Source: Myxococcales bacterium (GTDB lineage Bacteria > Myxococcota > Polyangia > Polyangiales > Polyangiaceae). Taken from it: a stretch of DNA of 20,933 bases. The stretch covers positions 1-20,933 of the forward strand of contig JAGQIY010000939.1 in the NCBI GenBank assembly GCA_020430865.1, read 5' to 3'. The position numbers and the translations under genes are program-made. Of this stretch, positions 10,256-18,646 are shown one piece after another; the first letter of the stretch is position 1, and each line of letters begins with the position of its first letter. The notes beneath the pieces were generated by a model that had not been told where the DNA came from, did not search any database, and saw only the letters and a list, made by a program, of their open reading frames with translations.

Positions 10256-11239
10256 ATGAGAGCTTGGACCGGTCTCTTCCGTAGCGGCAGCGTCGCGGCA
10301 GCGTTCATGTTCCTGGCTTGCGGCTCGGACGCGGGGGCCGGGGGTGAGGGTGGGACGAGCGGCACTGCACCAGGTGGTTCGAGCGCCGGAGGCGCCGGGA
10401 GCGCAGGCGCTGCAGGCAGCGGCGGCACGCCCGGCAGCGGCGGGACCACTGGCGGAGGTGCCGGCACGACCGGCGCTACGGGCGGCGAGGGAGCGAGTGG
10501 CGGTTCCGCGGGGCAATCTGGCAGCGGTGGCACCAGCGGCGGTGGCGCTGGTGCTGGCGGCATCGGCGGCGTTGCTGGTGACACCGGCGGCGGTCCACCG
10601 CAGAGCGTGACCGTCGACTACGACTTCACTCAGGGCTTGCAGGGCTGGAGCGCGGGCTTCGCGGACTACGCGGACGGTACGCAGGACCTGCAGCTGGACT
10701 CGGGTATCCGCACGTTGCCCAGCGAGGTGGGGACGGGCAAGGGCCTGATGATCCAGGGGCACAATCGCTCCGACGACCTGTACATGTTCATCAAACGTTC
10801 GGTGGGCCCGGAAGTCGGACTCCGCGCCTTCGCGAAATACCAGGTCACGATGCGCGTTCGGTTCGCCAGCAACGCTCAGCCGGACTGCGTTGGTATCGGC
10901 GGCGCCCCCGGAGAGTCGGTGTTCCTCAAGTTCGGCACCACGACGACCAATCCGATCCCGGTGCTCATGGGCGGCGTGTGGCGCATGAACGTCGACAAGG
11001 GGGACCAGGGAAATGCCGGCCCCGTCGGCACCCTGGCAGGCAACATCGCGAACGGCCAAGCAGGCTGCCCGGGCAACGCCCTGTACGAGTCTCTCAGCCG
11101 CACGCGCTTGCTGGACGTGGAACAACGCGCTGACGCGACGGGGGTGATCTGGATGCTGATCGGCACCGACTCCGGCTACGAGGGCTTCACACAGCTCTAC
11201 TACCAGGCGGTGCACGCGACGTTCGAGCCGGTTCCGTAG
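10256..11239 (+). CDS. Gly-rich linker lipoprotein with C-terminal beta domain
   Basis: 327-residue exported protein of unknown function. A short hydrophobic N-terminus ends in F-L-A-C (Cys22), an imperfect lipobox, followed by a Gly/Ser/Ala/Thr-rich linker (about 23-115). The folded part (about 117-327) starts with [10 protein letters not shown] and is rich in predicted beta strands, reminiscent of carbohydrate-binding-like sandwiches, but I recognise no named family. ATG 10256 was chosen because it starts the signal peptide; upstream in-frame sequence overlaps the oxidoreductase gene. It is 50 bp after that gene and may be cotranscribed, though no functional link is evident. Confidence 0.8.
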   Translation: MRAWTGLFRSGSVAAAFMFLACGSDAGAGGEGGTSGTAPGGSSAGGAGSAGAAGSGGTPGSGGTTGGGAGTTGATGGEGASGGSAGQSGSGGTSGGGAGAGGIGGVAGDTGGGPPQSVTVDYDFTQGLQGWSAGFADYADGTQDLQLDSGIRTLPSEVGTGKGLMIQGHNRSDDLYMFIKRSVGPEVGLRAFAKYQVTMRVRFASNAQPDCVGIGGAPGESVFLKFGTTTTNPIPVLMGGVWRMNVDKGDQGNAGPVGTLAGNIANGQAGCPGNALYESLSRTRLLDVEQRADATGVIWMLIGTDSGYEGFTQLYYQAVHATFEPVP

Positions 11240-11270
11240 CCAAGAAACCCCTCGACTCGGCTGGCGTCGC

Positions 11271-12632
11271 GTGTCACTGACGCGCGTGACATTTTCCGAA
11301 CTGGGGCTTCACCCCAAGCTACTGCGAGCCGTCGAGGACGCTGGCTACGAAACGCCAACCCCCATCCAAAGCGCAGCGATCCCGCCCTGCCTCGAAGGTC
11401 GAGACCTGCTCGGCTGCGCCCAGACCGGCACTGGAAAGACCGCCGCCTTCACCCTTCCCCTGCTTCAGCACGTCTACAAGCAGTCGGACAACCAGCCCAA
11501 GCTCCGAGCGCTGGTGCTCACACCGACGCGTGAGCTGGCCGCCCAGATCGGCGACAGCTTCGCGACGTACGGCAAGCACCTCGATCTGTACCACACGGTG
11601 ATCTTCGGCGGAGTGGGTCAGGCCCCGCAGGAGAAGGAACTGCGGCGGGGCGTCGACGCGCTGATCGCCACACCAGGCCGCCTCCTCGATCTGATGGAGC
11701 AAGGTCTGCTCAAGCTGGACGACATCGAGATCTTCGTGCTGGACGAAGCCGACCGCATGCTCGACATGGGTTTCCTCCCGGCAGTGAAGCGTGTGGTGCG
11801 GGCGCTGCCGAAGAAGCGCCAGACGCTGTTCTTCTCGGCCACCATGCCTCCGGAGATCCGCGAGCTCGCGGAGAGCTTGCTCATCGATCCAGTCAGCGTC
11901 GCGGTGACCCCCGTGTCCTCGACCGCCGAGCGCATCGAGCAGCGCATCTTCTTCGTGGACAAGGCCAACAAGCGGAAGCTGTTGACCCACGTGCTGCGGG
12001 AGCCTGGAGTCGGCCGCACGCTGGTCTTCAGTCGCACCAAGCACGGCGCGAACCGCATCGCGGAACACCTGGAGAAATCGGGGATCCGCGCCGCGGCCAT
12101 CCACGGCAACAAGTCTCAAGGCGCACGCACCCGAGCGCTCAGCGGCTTCCGCGACGCCAGCATTCCAGTGCTCGTGGCGACGGACATCGCTGCGCGCGGC
12201 ATCGACGTCAGCGGAGTCACCCACGTGATCAACGTCGACTTGCCCAACGTCCCGGAGACCTACGTGCATCGCATCGGTCGCACTGGCCGCGCGGAAGCAG
12301 CGGGGATCGCCTGGTCCTTCTGCGAGGCCGAGGAGCGCCCGTACCTGATCGACATCGAGCGCCTGATCCAGCAGCACATCCCAAGGGACGAGGATCACCC
12401 GTTTCCGCCGAGCCAGCCTCCTCCTCCCCTCACGCAGCTCGAGCGGCGCTCGGGCGCGCGCTCGCCGTCCGGCGGCGGTCCCAAGCCAGCCCGGCCCCGT
12501 GGTCGACGCCCCGGCGGCGGGGGTGGCGGGAGCGGTGCACACGGACACCCACGCCCGGAGGCGAGCAAGCAACGGCGCGGTGGACCACGGCGCGGAAACA
12601 AGGCCACGCCAGGCCGTGCCCGCAGCAACTGA
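11271..12632 (+). CDS. rhlE: DEAD-box ATP-dependent RNA helicase, RhlE type
   Basis: 453-residue cytoplasmic RNA helicase. Motifs in order: Q motif ([11 protein letters not shown] to PTPIQ, about 8-33), Walker A AQTGTGKT (50-57), PTRELA (85-90), TPGRLLD (134-140), DEAD (158-161), SAT (189-191), TDIAARGID and HRIGRTGRA in the second RecA domain. The tail from about residue 375 is Pro/Arg/Gly-rich and strongly basic, typical of RNA-binding tails. Core sequence is closest to RhlE, a helicase used in RNA turnover and ribosome assembly; the symbol rests on that likeness. Start is GTG 11271; GTG 11286 (giving MTFSELGL) is an equally plausible, family-like start. No clear Shine-Dalgarno is visible for either. 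It converges with egtB, 12 bp apart. Confidence 0.93.
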   Translation: MSLTRVTFSELGLHPKLLRAVEDAGYETPTPIQSAAIPPCLEGRDLLGCAQTGTGKTAAFTLPLLQHVYKQSDNQPKLRALVLTPTRELAAQIGDSFATYGKHLDLYHTVIFGGVGQAPQEKELRRGVDALIATPGRLLDLMEQGLLKLDDIEIFVLDEADRMLDMGFLPAVKRVVRALPKKRQTLFFSATMPPEIRELAESLLIDPVSVAVTPVSSTAERIEQRIFFVDKANKRKLLTHVLREPGVGRTLVFSRTKHGANRIAEHLEKSGIRAAAIHGNKSQGARTRALSGFRDASIPVLVATDIAARGIDVSGVTHVINVDLPNVPETYVHRIGRTGRAEAAGIAWSFCEAEERPYLIDIERLIQQHIPRDEDHPFPPSQPPPPLTQLERRSGARSPSGGGPKPARPRGRRPGGGGGGSGAHGHPRPEASKQRRGGPRRGNKATPGRARSN

Positions 12633-12644
12633 CGGCGACCGCCC

Positions 12645-13925
12645 TCAGCGGGCGAGTCGGATCCCGGAGAACATCCAGCGCTGGCCCGGGTAGAAGAAGT
12701 TGCGATAGGTGGGCCGGAAGTGGCTCTGACTGGTGACGCACGCGCCACCACGCAGCACCTGCTGGCTCACCATGAACTTCCCGTTGTACTCACCAAGCGC
12801 TCCAGCCGCGGCTTCGAAGCCGGGGTAAGGCGCGTACGCGCTGGCAGTCCACTCCCAGACGTCGCCCCACATCTGACCGAGTCCGACGTCGACCGCCGGG
12901 CGCGGGTGTAACGCACCACTCTCCACAAAATTTCCCCGTGGATTATCAAGCGTGAGCGCGGCGACCTCCCACTCGGCCTCGTTCGGCAACCGCGCCCTGG
13001 CCCAGCTGGCGAATGCGTCCGCCTCGAAGTAGCTGACGTGACAGACAGGCGCCGAGTGATCGAGCGGCTCCAGCCCACGCAGCGTGAACTCGAAGAACTC
13101 CCCGTCGCGCTCGACCCAGTAGAGCGGCGCGGTCCAGCCCTCGCGCTGCACCGTCGCCCAGCCGTCGCTGAGCCACAGCAGCGGCGCCGAGTAGCCAGCG
13201 TCGCGGACGAACTCCAGGTACTCTCCGTTCGTCACCAGCCGCGAGGCCAGACGGTAGTCCTCCAGGTGGACCTGGTGCCGCGGTCCCTCGTTGTCGAAGT
13301 GAAAGCCTTCCCCGGCGTGTCCCAGAGCCTTGAGCCCTCCCCCGAAACCCAGGAACTCGACCGGAGGGACGTTACCCGACGAAGGCCCCGCGTGTTTCCC
13401 TGCGGCATCTGCGGAGTACGCCGGGCAGCACGGGCTCTGAAACAGCACGTGCTTGATGTCCATCAGCAGGAGCTCCTGGTGCTGTTGCTCGTGGTGGAGC
13501 CCGAGTTCGAGCACCGACTGCTCACTCGCGGAGAGCCCGCTCTCCAGCAGACGTTCCATCGCGCGATCGACGTGGACTCGATACGCCAGCACCGTCTCCA
13601 GGTCGGGGCGCGTCACGAGCCCTCGCCGTGCCCTGGGGTACTGAGCGCCAACGCTGTTGTAGTAGGAGTTGAACAGGTACTCGAAGCTCGGATCGAACAC
13701 CGTGTAGTCGAAGCCCGCGGCGGCCCGCGGCTTGAGCACGAACGTCTCGAAGAACCAGGTGACGTGGGCCAGGTGCCACTTCGTGGGGCTCACGTCGGGC
13801 ATCGACTGCACGACGCAGTCCTCGGGACTCAACGGCACCCGCAACCGCTCCGTGAAGTGACGCACCGCCTGGTAGCGCTGAGTCAGGGAAGCTGTCGGAT
13901 CGGGAGTCGGGACCGGCGCGCTCAT
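12645..13925 (-). CDS. egtB: EgtB-type ergothioneine sulfoxide synthase (non-heme iron)
   Basis: 426-residue iron enzyme expected to join a thiol (gamma-glutamylcysteine or cysteine) to trimethylhistidine with oxygen, forming the C-S bond of ergothioneine. The N-terminal DinB-like domain supplies the three iron-ligand histidines: His51 in KWHLAH, and His145 and His149 in HHEQQHQE. The C-terminal half is an FGE-sulfatase fold, with WEWTASAY, LRGGAC and the terminal RNFFYPGQRWMFSGIRLA block. There is no C-terminal methyltransferase, which argues against OvoA. Which thiol it uses cannot be told safely. No egtD (histidine methyltransferase) is in the window. The start ATG 13925 matches the family; no Shine-Dalgarno is obvious. 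Confidence 0.92.
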   Translation of the reverse strand: MSAPVPTPDPTASLTQRYQAVRHFTERLRVPLSPEDCVVQSMPDVSPTKWHLAHVTWFFETFVLKPRAAAGFDYTVFDPSFEYLFNSYYNSVGAQYPRARRGLVTRPDLETVLAYRVHVDRAMERLLESGLSASEQSVLELGLHHEQQHQELLLMDIKHVLFQSPCCPAYSADAAGKHAGPSSGNVPPVEFLGFGGGLKALGHAGEGFHFDNEGPRHQVHLEDYRLASRLVTNGEYLEFVRDAGYSAPLLWLSDGWATVQREGWTAPLYWVERDGEFFEFTLRGLEPLDHSAPVCHVSYFEADAFASWARARLPNEAEWEVAALTLDNPRGNFVESGALHPRPAVDVGLGQMWGDVWEWTASAYAPYPGFEAAAGALGEYNGKFMVSQQVLRGGACVTSQSHFRPTYRNFFYPGQRWMFSGIRLAR

Positions 13926-13952
13926 GAGCCAGAAACCCTAAGGCCAAGCCAG

Positions 13953-13968
13953 GCGACTGCGAAGTCGC
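13953..13968. other. Perfect 6-bp hairpin upstream of egtB
   Basis: gcgact (13953-13958) pairs perfectly with agtcgc (13963-13968) around a gcga tetraloop. It lies 28 bp before the egtB start and could sit in its 5' leader. No regulatory role can be shown. Confidence 0.4.
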
Positions 13969-14031
13969 AGCCCGCCCTTTTGTTGGGGGTGAGGCGCGAC
14001 GTTTCGAGACAGGGTGGTCCGCCACAGGGGC

Positions 14032-14058
14032 AAAAACGCCGAGTCATTCAGCGTTTTT
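14032..14058. terminator. Terminator-like hairpin between divergent genes
   Basis: aaaaacgc (14032-14039) pairs perfectly with gcgttttt (14051-14058) around an 11-nt loop, giving a T-run on either strand. It stands between the divergent egtB (-) and DGPF (+) genes, where neither flanking gene would end, so it may belong to a small unannotated transcript. The stem is short and has only three G-C pairs. Confidence 0.5.
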
Positions 14059-14100
14059 CGCTTCCACCCTTCGGTCCTCGAGGAAAAAATGAGCGCCGGC

Positions 14101-14126
14101 TGTCGATTCGAGCGTCAGCCTGCGTC
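14101..14126 (+). promoter_or_regulatory. Candidate ECF42-type promoter of the DGPF-sigma pair
   Basis: TGTCGA (14101-14106), 16 bp, then CGTC (14123-14126). From memory, ECF42 target promoters carry a TGTCGA -35 and a CG(A/T)C -10, so this would be the autoregulated promoter. A second CGTC starts at 14126. The predicted transcript start is about 14132-14135, practically at the DGPF ATG, which lacks a Shine-Dalgarno site; this fits a leaderless mRNA. Confidence 0.65.
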
Positions 14127-14134
14127 GTCTCGGC

Positions 14135-14494
14135 ATGCAGTACCTACTACTCATCTATTCCGACGAAACCCTTGGAGCCAACATGAGCCCGGCGGAGCAG
14201 CAGCAGCTTCACGCGGACTACATGACCTACACCCAGGAGCTGGTGACCGCGGGCGTGATGCGCGCAGGCGATGCCCTGCTACCGACCACGAGCGCCACGA
14301 CGGTGCGGGTGCGCGGCAACGAGACCATGACCACGGACGGACCGTTCGCCGAGACCAAGGAGGCCCTGGGCGGGTACTACCTGATCGAGGTCGCGAACCT
14401 GGACGAGGCGCTGAAGTGGGCCGCGAAGATCCCGAGCGCGAAGCACGGCTCGATCGAAGTTCGTCCGGTGATGGTCTTCGACAAGCCGGCGTGA
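14135..14494 (+). CDS. DGPF-domain (YCII-related) protein
   Basis: 119-residue cytoplasmic protein of the YCII/DGPF family, with a ferredoxin-like alpha/beta fold. It opens with [11 protein letters not shown] and contains the hallmark DGPFAETKE (68-76) followed by GGYYLIEV; the C-terminus ends in a V-R-P-V strand. The biochemical role of the family is unknown. Genes of this type typically sit beside, and are targets of, ECF42 sigma factors, as here: its stop codon overlaps the GTG start of the sigma gene. No Shine-Dalgarno precedes the ATG, consistent with the candidate promoter ending a few bases upstream. Confidence 0.93.
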   Translation: MQYLLLIYSDETLGANMSPAEQQQLHADYMTYTQELVTAGVMRAGDALLPTTSATTVRVRGNETMTTDGPFAETKEALGGYYLIEVANLDEALKWAAKIPSAKHGSIEVRPVMVFDKPA

Positions 14495-15840
14495 CCGACC
14501 CTCGTCTCGCAGCAGAACGGGTGTTCCGCGAGGAGTCCGGGCGAGTCATCGCTGGCCTCATCCGGCTCACCCGCGCTGGCGCGACCAGACACGGCGAGGA
14601 CGCCTTTCAAGTCGCCGAGGACCTGTTCCAGGAGGCGCTGGCCCGCGCGCTGGATCGCTGGCCCGTCGATGGCGTCCCGGATAACCCGGCAGCCTGGATA
14701 ACTCGCGTGGCACGCAACGCTGCCATCGATCGCTTGCGGCGCATCGAGAGCCGCGCTCGTTCCCTTGCGGAACTAAAAGGCAGCGATAGCGAGCCACCGC
14801 GAGAGGCGGACGAGGAAGACGCGGGCGACACCTTCCCCGACGACCGCCTGCGATTGTTCTTCACTTGCTGTCACCCCGCGCTGCCTCGGTCAGCGAGTGT
14901 CGCGCTCACGTTGCGCACGCTGGGAGGCTTGACCACGCCGGAGATCGCGAAGGCGTTCTTGGTCTCCGAGGCGACGCTGGCCCAGCGCCTGGTGCGCGCA
15001 AAGCGCAAGATCGCCGAGGCGGGCATCCCGTATCGGGTGCCGCCACCGGAGCTCCTGCCGGAACGCCTCGAGGCGGTGCTCGCGGTGATCTACCTGATCT
15101 TCAATGAAGGCTATCTCGCGACGGGAGGCGATGCGCTGGTACGCGCGCAGCTATGTGAGGAGGCGATCCGCCTGGGCGAGGTGCTGCTGGCGCTGCTCGA
15201 GCACGGCGCCGGGCAGCACCCGGGCGGGCGACGTCGTCTCGCGGAGACGCTCGGCCTGGTGGCGCTGATGCGCCTGAGCCACGCGCGGCACGCCGCGCGC
15301 GCGGACGGTGAAGGTGAACTGGTTCGGCTGGATGACCAAGACCGCAGGCTCTGGGATGCGGCAGCGATCGAGCGCGGCCTCCGCGAGCTGGATCGAGGTC
15401 TGGCGCTCCGAGCCGCGGGTCCGTATCAGATCCAAGCCGCCATCGCCGCGCTCCACGCTCGAGCTCGGAACCCGGACGAAACCGACTGGCCACAGATCGC
15501 GGGCCTGTACGCCGCGTTGCTCCACTTCGCCAGCGATCGCGACGGGCGAGGCTCGCCAATCATCGAGCTGAATCGCGCTGTCGCGATCTGGAAGGCGGAT
15601 GGCCCGCAGCGAGCGCTGCCACTGGTGGAGCGGCTCGTCGCGAGTCGACGCCTCGAGAACTATCACATGCTCCACGCCGTTCTGGGTCACCTGAAGCGAG
15701 CGCTGGGCGCGGCTGCCGAAGCTCGGACGGCGTTCCAACGCGCGCTGGAGCTAACGGACAACTCCTCGGAACGTCGCTTCTTGGAGCGACAACTCCAGGA
15801 ACTCACCAACGATACCGATCGCGCCTCTGGAAACAGCTAG
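14491..15840 (+). CDS. ECF sigma factor with long C-terminal extension (ECF42 type)
   Basis: 449-residue sigma factor, more than twice the length of an ordinary ECF sigma. Region 2 (about 13-85) includes [15 protein letters not shown] and the [18 protein letters not shown] helix. Region 4 (about 117-175) includes FFTCCHPAL and the helix-turn-helix with [24 protein letters not shown]6596-like segment follows (from about 183, with [10 protein letters not shown]), then a helical TPR-like extension to the end. In ECF42 proteins this extension, rather than a separate anti-sigma factor, is thought to control activity; no anti-sigma gene is seen here. The GTG start at 14491 overlaps the DGPF stop as GTGA, indicating coupled translation. 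The frame is open far upstream through the DGPF gene, but that part has no sigma similarity. Confidence 0.94.
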   Translation: MTDPRLAAERVFREESGRVIAGLIRLTRAGATRHGEDAFQVAEDLFQEALARALDRWPVDGVPDNPAAWITRVARNAAIDRLRRIESRARSLAELKGSDSEPPREADEEDAGDTFPDDRLRLFFTCCHPALPRSASVALTLRTLGGLTTPEIAKAFLVSEATLAQRLVRAKRKIAEAGIPYRVPPPELLPERLEAVLAVIYLIFNEGYLATGGDALVRAQLCEEAIRLGEVLLALLEHGAGQHPGGRRRLAETLGLVALMRLSHARHAARADGEGELVRLDDQDRRLWDAAAIERGLRELDRGLALRAAGPYQIQAAIAALHARARNPDETDWPQIAGLYAALLHFASDRDGRGSPIIELNRAVAIWKADGPQRALPLVERLVASRRLENYHMLHAVLGHLKRALGAAAEARTAFQRALELTDNSSERRFLERQLQELTNDTDRASGNS

Positions 15841-15921
15841 GTGGCGGGCCCCTCACCCGCGGCTCCGATACGGTGCACGGGTTCAGTAATTCTTGCGCCA
15901 GCTGCGCCCCCCACGCCACCT
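15839..15921. repeat. 8-bp inverted repeat between sigma and response-regulator genes
   Basis: aggtggcg (15839-15846) and cgccacct (15914-15921) are perfect inverted repeats 67 bp apart, starting in the sigma-factor stop codon. There is no T-run, so it does not look like a simple terminator. It could close a structured RNA, or arise by chance in GC-rich DNA. Confidence 0.25.
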
Positions 15922-15962
15922 GAGCTTCTGATTAGGGTTTTGCCTACTTTGGTTGTACGCTC

Positions 15963-17108
15963 GTGTTTGTGCCCGAGGACGCCGCTACCAGCGAAAAAAC
16001 CCGCGTTTTGGTAGTCGATGACGAACGCTTCATTCGCGAGGTGCTTGCCGACTTCCTCGGGATGGAGGGGTACCAGGTTCGGACCGCCGAGGATGGCGCT
16101 GCGGCGTCACGGGAGCTCGATCGCAGCAAGTACGACGTGGTGATCACCGACCTGAAGATGCCCAACATGGGCGGCCTCGACCTGCTGCGGGAGATCGAGC
16201 GCAAGAGCCCCGAGGCCGTGACCATCGTGATGACGGGATTCGGCACCGTCGAGACCGCGATCGACGCCATGAAGCGCGGCGCCCACGACTACGTGCTGAA
16301 GCCCTTCAAGGTGGAGCAAGTGCTCGAGATCGTGCGTCAGGGCCTCGAGGCTCGCAGCAACGGCGTTGGGCCCCACTCGCGCCGCGCCCAGGTCGATTCC
16401 GCGAGGAAAGAGTTGTCGGAGCGGTTCTCGCGCATGATGGATACGTTGTGGCTCGCGTATCACCCCATCGTCACCGTGGACGGGAACATCTACGGCTACG
16501 AAGCGCTGATGCGCTCCGAGGAGCCGAGCTTCCCCGACCCGAGCTCCGTACTCAGCGCGGCAGAAGATCTCGATCAGCTGCACGCGCTGGGTCGCCGAAT
16601 TCGCGATCGCGCCGTGGATGGCTTCAAGGAGGCACCGGAGGGCGCCCACCTCTTCGTCAACCTCCATCCCGCGGACCTCATGGACTCCCAGCTCTACTCC
16701 GCCGAGGCTCCGCTCTCGAAGATCGCGCCCCGAGTGGTGTTGGAGATCACCGAGCGCGCATCGCTCGAGAAGCTGGACGACGTCCCTGGGCGAGTCGCGA
16801 GCTTGCGCGCGCTCGGTTTTCGAGTGGCGATCGACGACCTGGGCGCTGGCTACGCCGGCCTCGGCTCGTTCACGGAGCTCGAGCCGGACATCGTCAAGCT
16901 GGACATGTCGCTGGTTCGAGGCGTCCACCTCCATCGTACCAAGGAGAAGGTCATCCTCAGCATGATGAGCCTCGCGCGTGAGCTCGGGACGACGGTGGTC
17001 GCGGAGGGGGTCGAGACGGAAGAAGAGCGCACCAAGCTCACCGAGATCGGGTGCGATCTGCTCCAGGGATTCTTCTTCGCCAAGCCGCGCCGCCTGACGC
17101 GGCGTTGA
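15963..17108 (+). CDS. Response regulator with EAL c-di-GMP phosphodiesterase domain
   Basis: 381-residue cytoplasmic output protein. The receiver domain (about 13-130) has the acidic pair Asp19/Asp20, phospho-acceptor Asp63, Thr91 and Lys113. After a short helical linker, the EAL domain (about 160-378) keeps the catalytic set: Glu180 in YEALMR, Asn233, Glu261, Asp291-Asp292 in IDDLGAGY, Lys312, Glu348/Glu351 in AEGVE, and Gln368 in LQGFFFAKP. It is therefore probably an active phosphodiesterase degrading c-di-GMP under control of phosphorylation. No GGDEF domain and no cognate histidine kinase are in the window, so it is an orphan. Start is GTG 15963; GTG 15969 is also possible. It ends one base from the convergent downstream gene. 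Confidence 0.93.
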   Translation: MFVPEDAATSEKTRVLVVDDERFIREVLADFLGMEGYQVRTAEDGAAASRELDRSKYDVVITDLKMPNMGGLDLLREIERKSPEAVTIVMTGFGTVETAIDAMKRGAHDYVLKPFKVEQVLEIVRQGLEARSNGVGPHSRRAQVDSARKELSERFSRMMDTLWLAYHPIVTVDGNIYGYEALMRSEEPSFPDPSSVLSAAEDLDQLHALGRRIRDRAVDGFKEAPEGAHLFVNLHPADLMDSQLYSAEAPLSKIAPRVVLEITERASLEKLDDVPGRVASLRALGFRVAIDDLGAGYAGLGSFTELEPDIVKLDMSLVRGVHLHRTKEKVILSMMSLARELGTTVVAEGVETEEERTKLTEIGCDLLQGFFFAKPRRLTRR

Positions 17109-17109
17109 C

Positions 17110-18546
17110 CTACTGCTGCTTCGCGCAGAGCTCGACGGTGTCAGTCGCGACACGCTCACGCCTGCCGGTGCCAACGCAGGCTGCAAACGACTTCTTCGCG
17201 CGCTCGCTGAGCGGCGCTGCGGAGTCAGCGATGGCCCTTCTCAGGTTCTTCACCGACGCCGCGTCCTTCTCCACTTCCGCAGGGAACTTGATGCCGTTCA
17301 TCTCCGCGGCGAAGTCTCGCCACATCTCCCCGACTCGACGCATGCCTTCGACCACCCAGTTCGCGGGCGCCACTGGCTCGATTCGCGCGATCTCCACGTA
17401 CGCTTCGGTCGCCTCCTCGAGGGCCGCGTGGCGCTGCTCGAGCCAGGCGGTGAACGCCTTGTAGTAGCCCTGGAGTTCGGAGCTCGACCTCAGCGACGCC
17501 GTGCTTGGGGCCTGGAGCTTCTCAGCCGTCAGTCTCAGATTTTCTGCACGCAAATACTGGGCGGTCCCCACCGCCGCGACCACGGCCTCACGACCGATCA
17601 GCGGATACGGCTCCTTGCGCGCCAGCGCCTTCGCCTTCGCACGGGGATCCAGGTCATTCCAGCGGCTCTGCAGCTCGTCGCACAGCTTCATCGCCCCCGA
17701 GACATCGCCGGAAGCGAAGCCATGTCGCGCCTTCTGTGCGAGCCAGGGCAGCTCCAGCTGGGCATCGGTCGGGCGCGACGGGGGCAGCACCCGGAGCGCT
17801 TCTCGCGCCATGTCGGAATCGTTGAAGTAGGTGCTAGCACCAATCTGTGCGGATTTGTCCAGCGGGTCCTTCGCCTTGAACTTCTGGGCGAAGGCCAGAA
17901 CCTTGTGCGGATCTCTGAGCACCACCAGCGCGGCCAGCACCAGCCCGGGCGCCTTGGCCTGCTTGATCAAGGCCAGCAGCCTCGTGTCGTCGATGGTCGC
18001 AGCCTCGGGACGCCAGCGCGGGTCGCGTAGCACCAGCTGCGCGTAGAGCTCGGCGTCGGGCTCCTTGGCCAATCTGGCCTGCGCGACCCAGCCGGGTAGC
18101 AGGCGCTCGCTGCCTTCACACAAGCGATCCGGGCCACCTGGCTGACGCAGCAAGCAGCCTCTCCAAGCCACCTCGGCGGCGGTGGTGGCCTTGTGCGCGA
18201 GCGCTGTTTCAGCATCCGTTCCAGCCACGCCGCTCACCTTCTTCGCGAGTACGTCCGCCGCGCTCAGCAGTGTGCTGCACTGATCGCTGCAGGTGGCTGC
18301 AGGCTCCGCCGGCGTACTCTCGAAGTCAGGCTCGATGCTGGGGGCTACCTGCTCGCTGCTCGCGGGGGGCGCGCTGTCCCCGCGGGCTGCTTCGGGCGCC
18401 TCGGGTGGGGGAGCGCCGCAGTGGGTGGAGGCGAGCGCGAAGGCACCCAGAGCGCCTAACCCCAAAACCCGCAAGCTGCGTCGGAATCGGGACGGGAGGG
18501 AGCCGCTCGGGCCGTCCAGGGTCGAGTCGGGAGAGGCCGCAGACAT
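17110..18546 (-). CDS. Secreted helical protein of unknown function
   Basis: 478-residue exported protein. A basic, then Leu/Ala-rich N-terminus (about 22-42) is followed by Cys and a Pro/Ala/Glu-rich linker; the sequence before that Cys is S-T-H-C, which is a poor lipobox, so lipidation is doubtful. The rest is predicted mostly alpha-helical and solenoid-like, with Cys pairs (CSDQC, CLLRQ...LC). The C-terminal part (W-V-V-E-G-M-R-R-V-G-E-M-W-R-D-F-A) resembles the segment following TPRs in myxobacterial gliding-motility TPR lipoproteins (GltE-like); this is recall, not a search. ATG 18546 is chosen because it precedes the signal peptide; an ATG-type start 36 bp upstream is possible. It is divergent from the YcxB-like gene. 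Confidence 0.75.
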   Translation of the reverse strand: MSAASPDSTLDGPSGSLPSRFRRSLRVLGLGALGAFALASTHCGAPPPEAPEAARGDSAPPASSEQVAPSIEPDFESTPAEPAATCSDQCSTLLSAADVLAKKVSGVAGTDAETALAHKATTAAEVAWRGCLLRQPGGPDRLCEGSERLLPGWVAQARLAKEPDAELYAQLVLRDPRWRPEAATIDDTRLLALIKQAKAPGLVLAALVVLRDPHKVLAFAQKFKAKDPLDKSAQIGASTYFNDSDMAREALRVLPPSRPTDAQLELPWLAQKARHGFASGDVSGAMKLCDELQSRWNDLDPRAKAKALARKEPYPLIGREAVVAAVGTAQYLRAENLRLTAEKLQAPSTASLRSSSELQGYYKAFTAWLEQRHAALEEATEAYVEIARIEPVAPANWVVEGMRRVGEMWRDFAAEMNGIKFPAEVEKDAASVKNLRRAIADSAAPLSERAKKSFAACVGTGRRERVATDTVELCAKQQ

Positions 18547-18633
18547 GCTGCGGCTTGTAGAGGATCTGCCGCGAGGGACCAAACGCTTCTGCCCGGGCGG
18601 GCGCGGTGGTGAGGCGAGGGATCGTGTAGGGTC

Positions 18634-18639
18634 TATACT
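18634..18639 (+). promoter_or_regulatory. Candidate -10 box placing the start at a GTG
   Basis: TATACT matches the sigma-70 -10 consensus at five of six positions. It ends seven bases before GTG 18647, so the transcript would begin at or next to the start codon. No convincing -35 hexamer is found 17 bp upstream. The same bases read TATAGA on the other strand and could also serve the divergent gene. Confidence 0.35.
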
Positions 18640-18646
18640 GCCCGGA

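Noticed and set aside
10320..10600. Gly-rich stretch as a possible repeat array
   Set aside because: It is degenerate at the DNA level and is explained as a flexible linker of the lipoprotein.
11319..12572. Minus-strand frame of 417 codons opposite the helicase
   Set aside because: It is fully antisense to all helicase motifs; His/Asp/Arg-rich composition is typical of a reverse-complement shadow.
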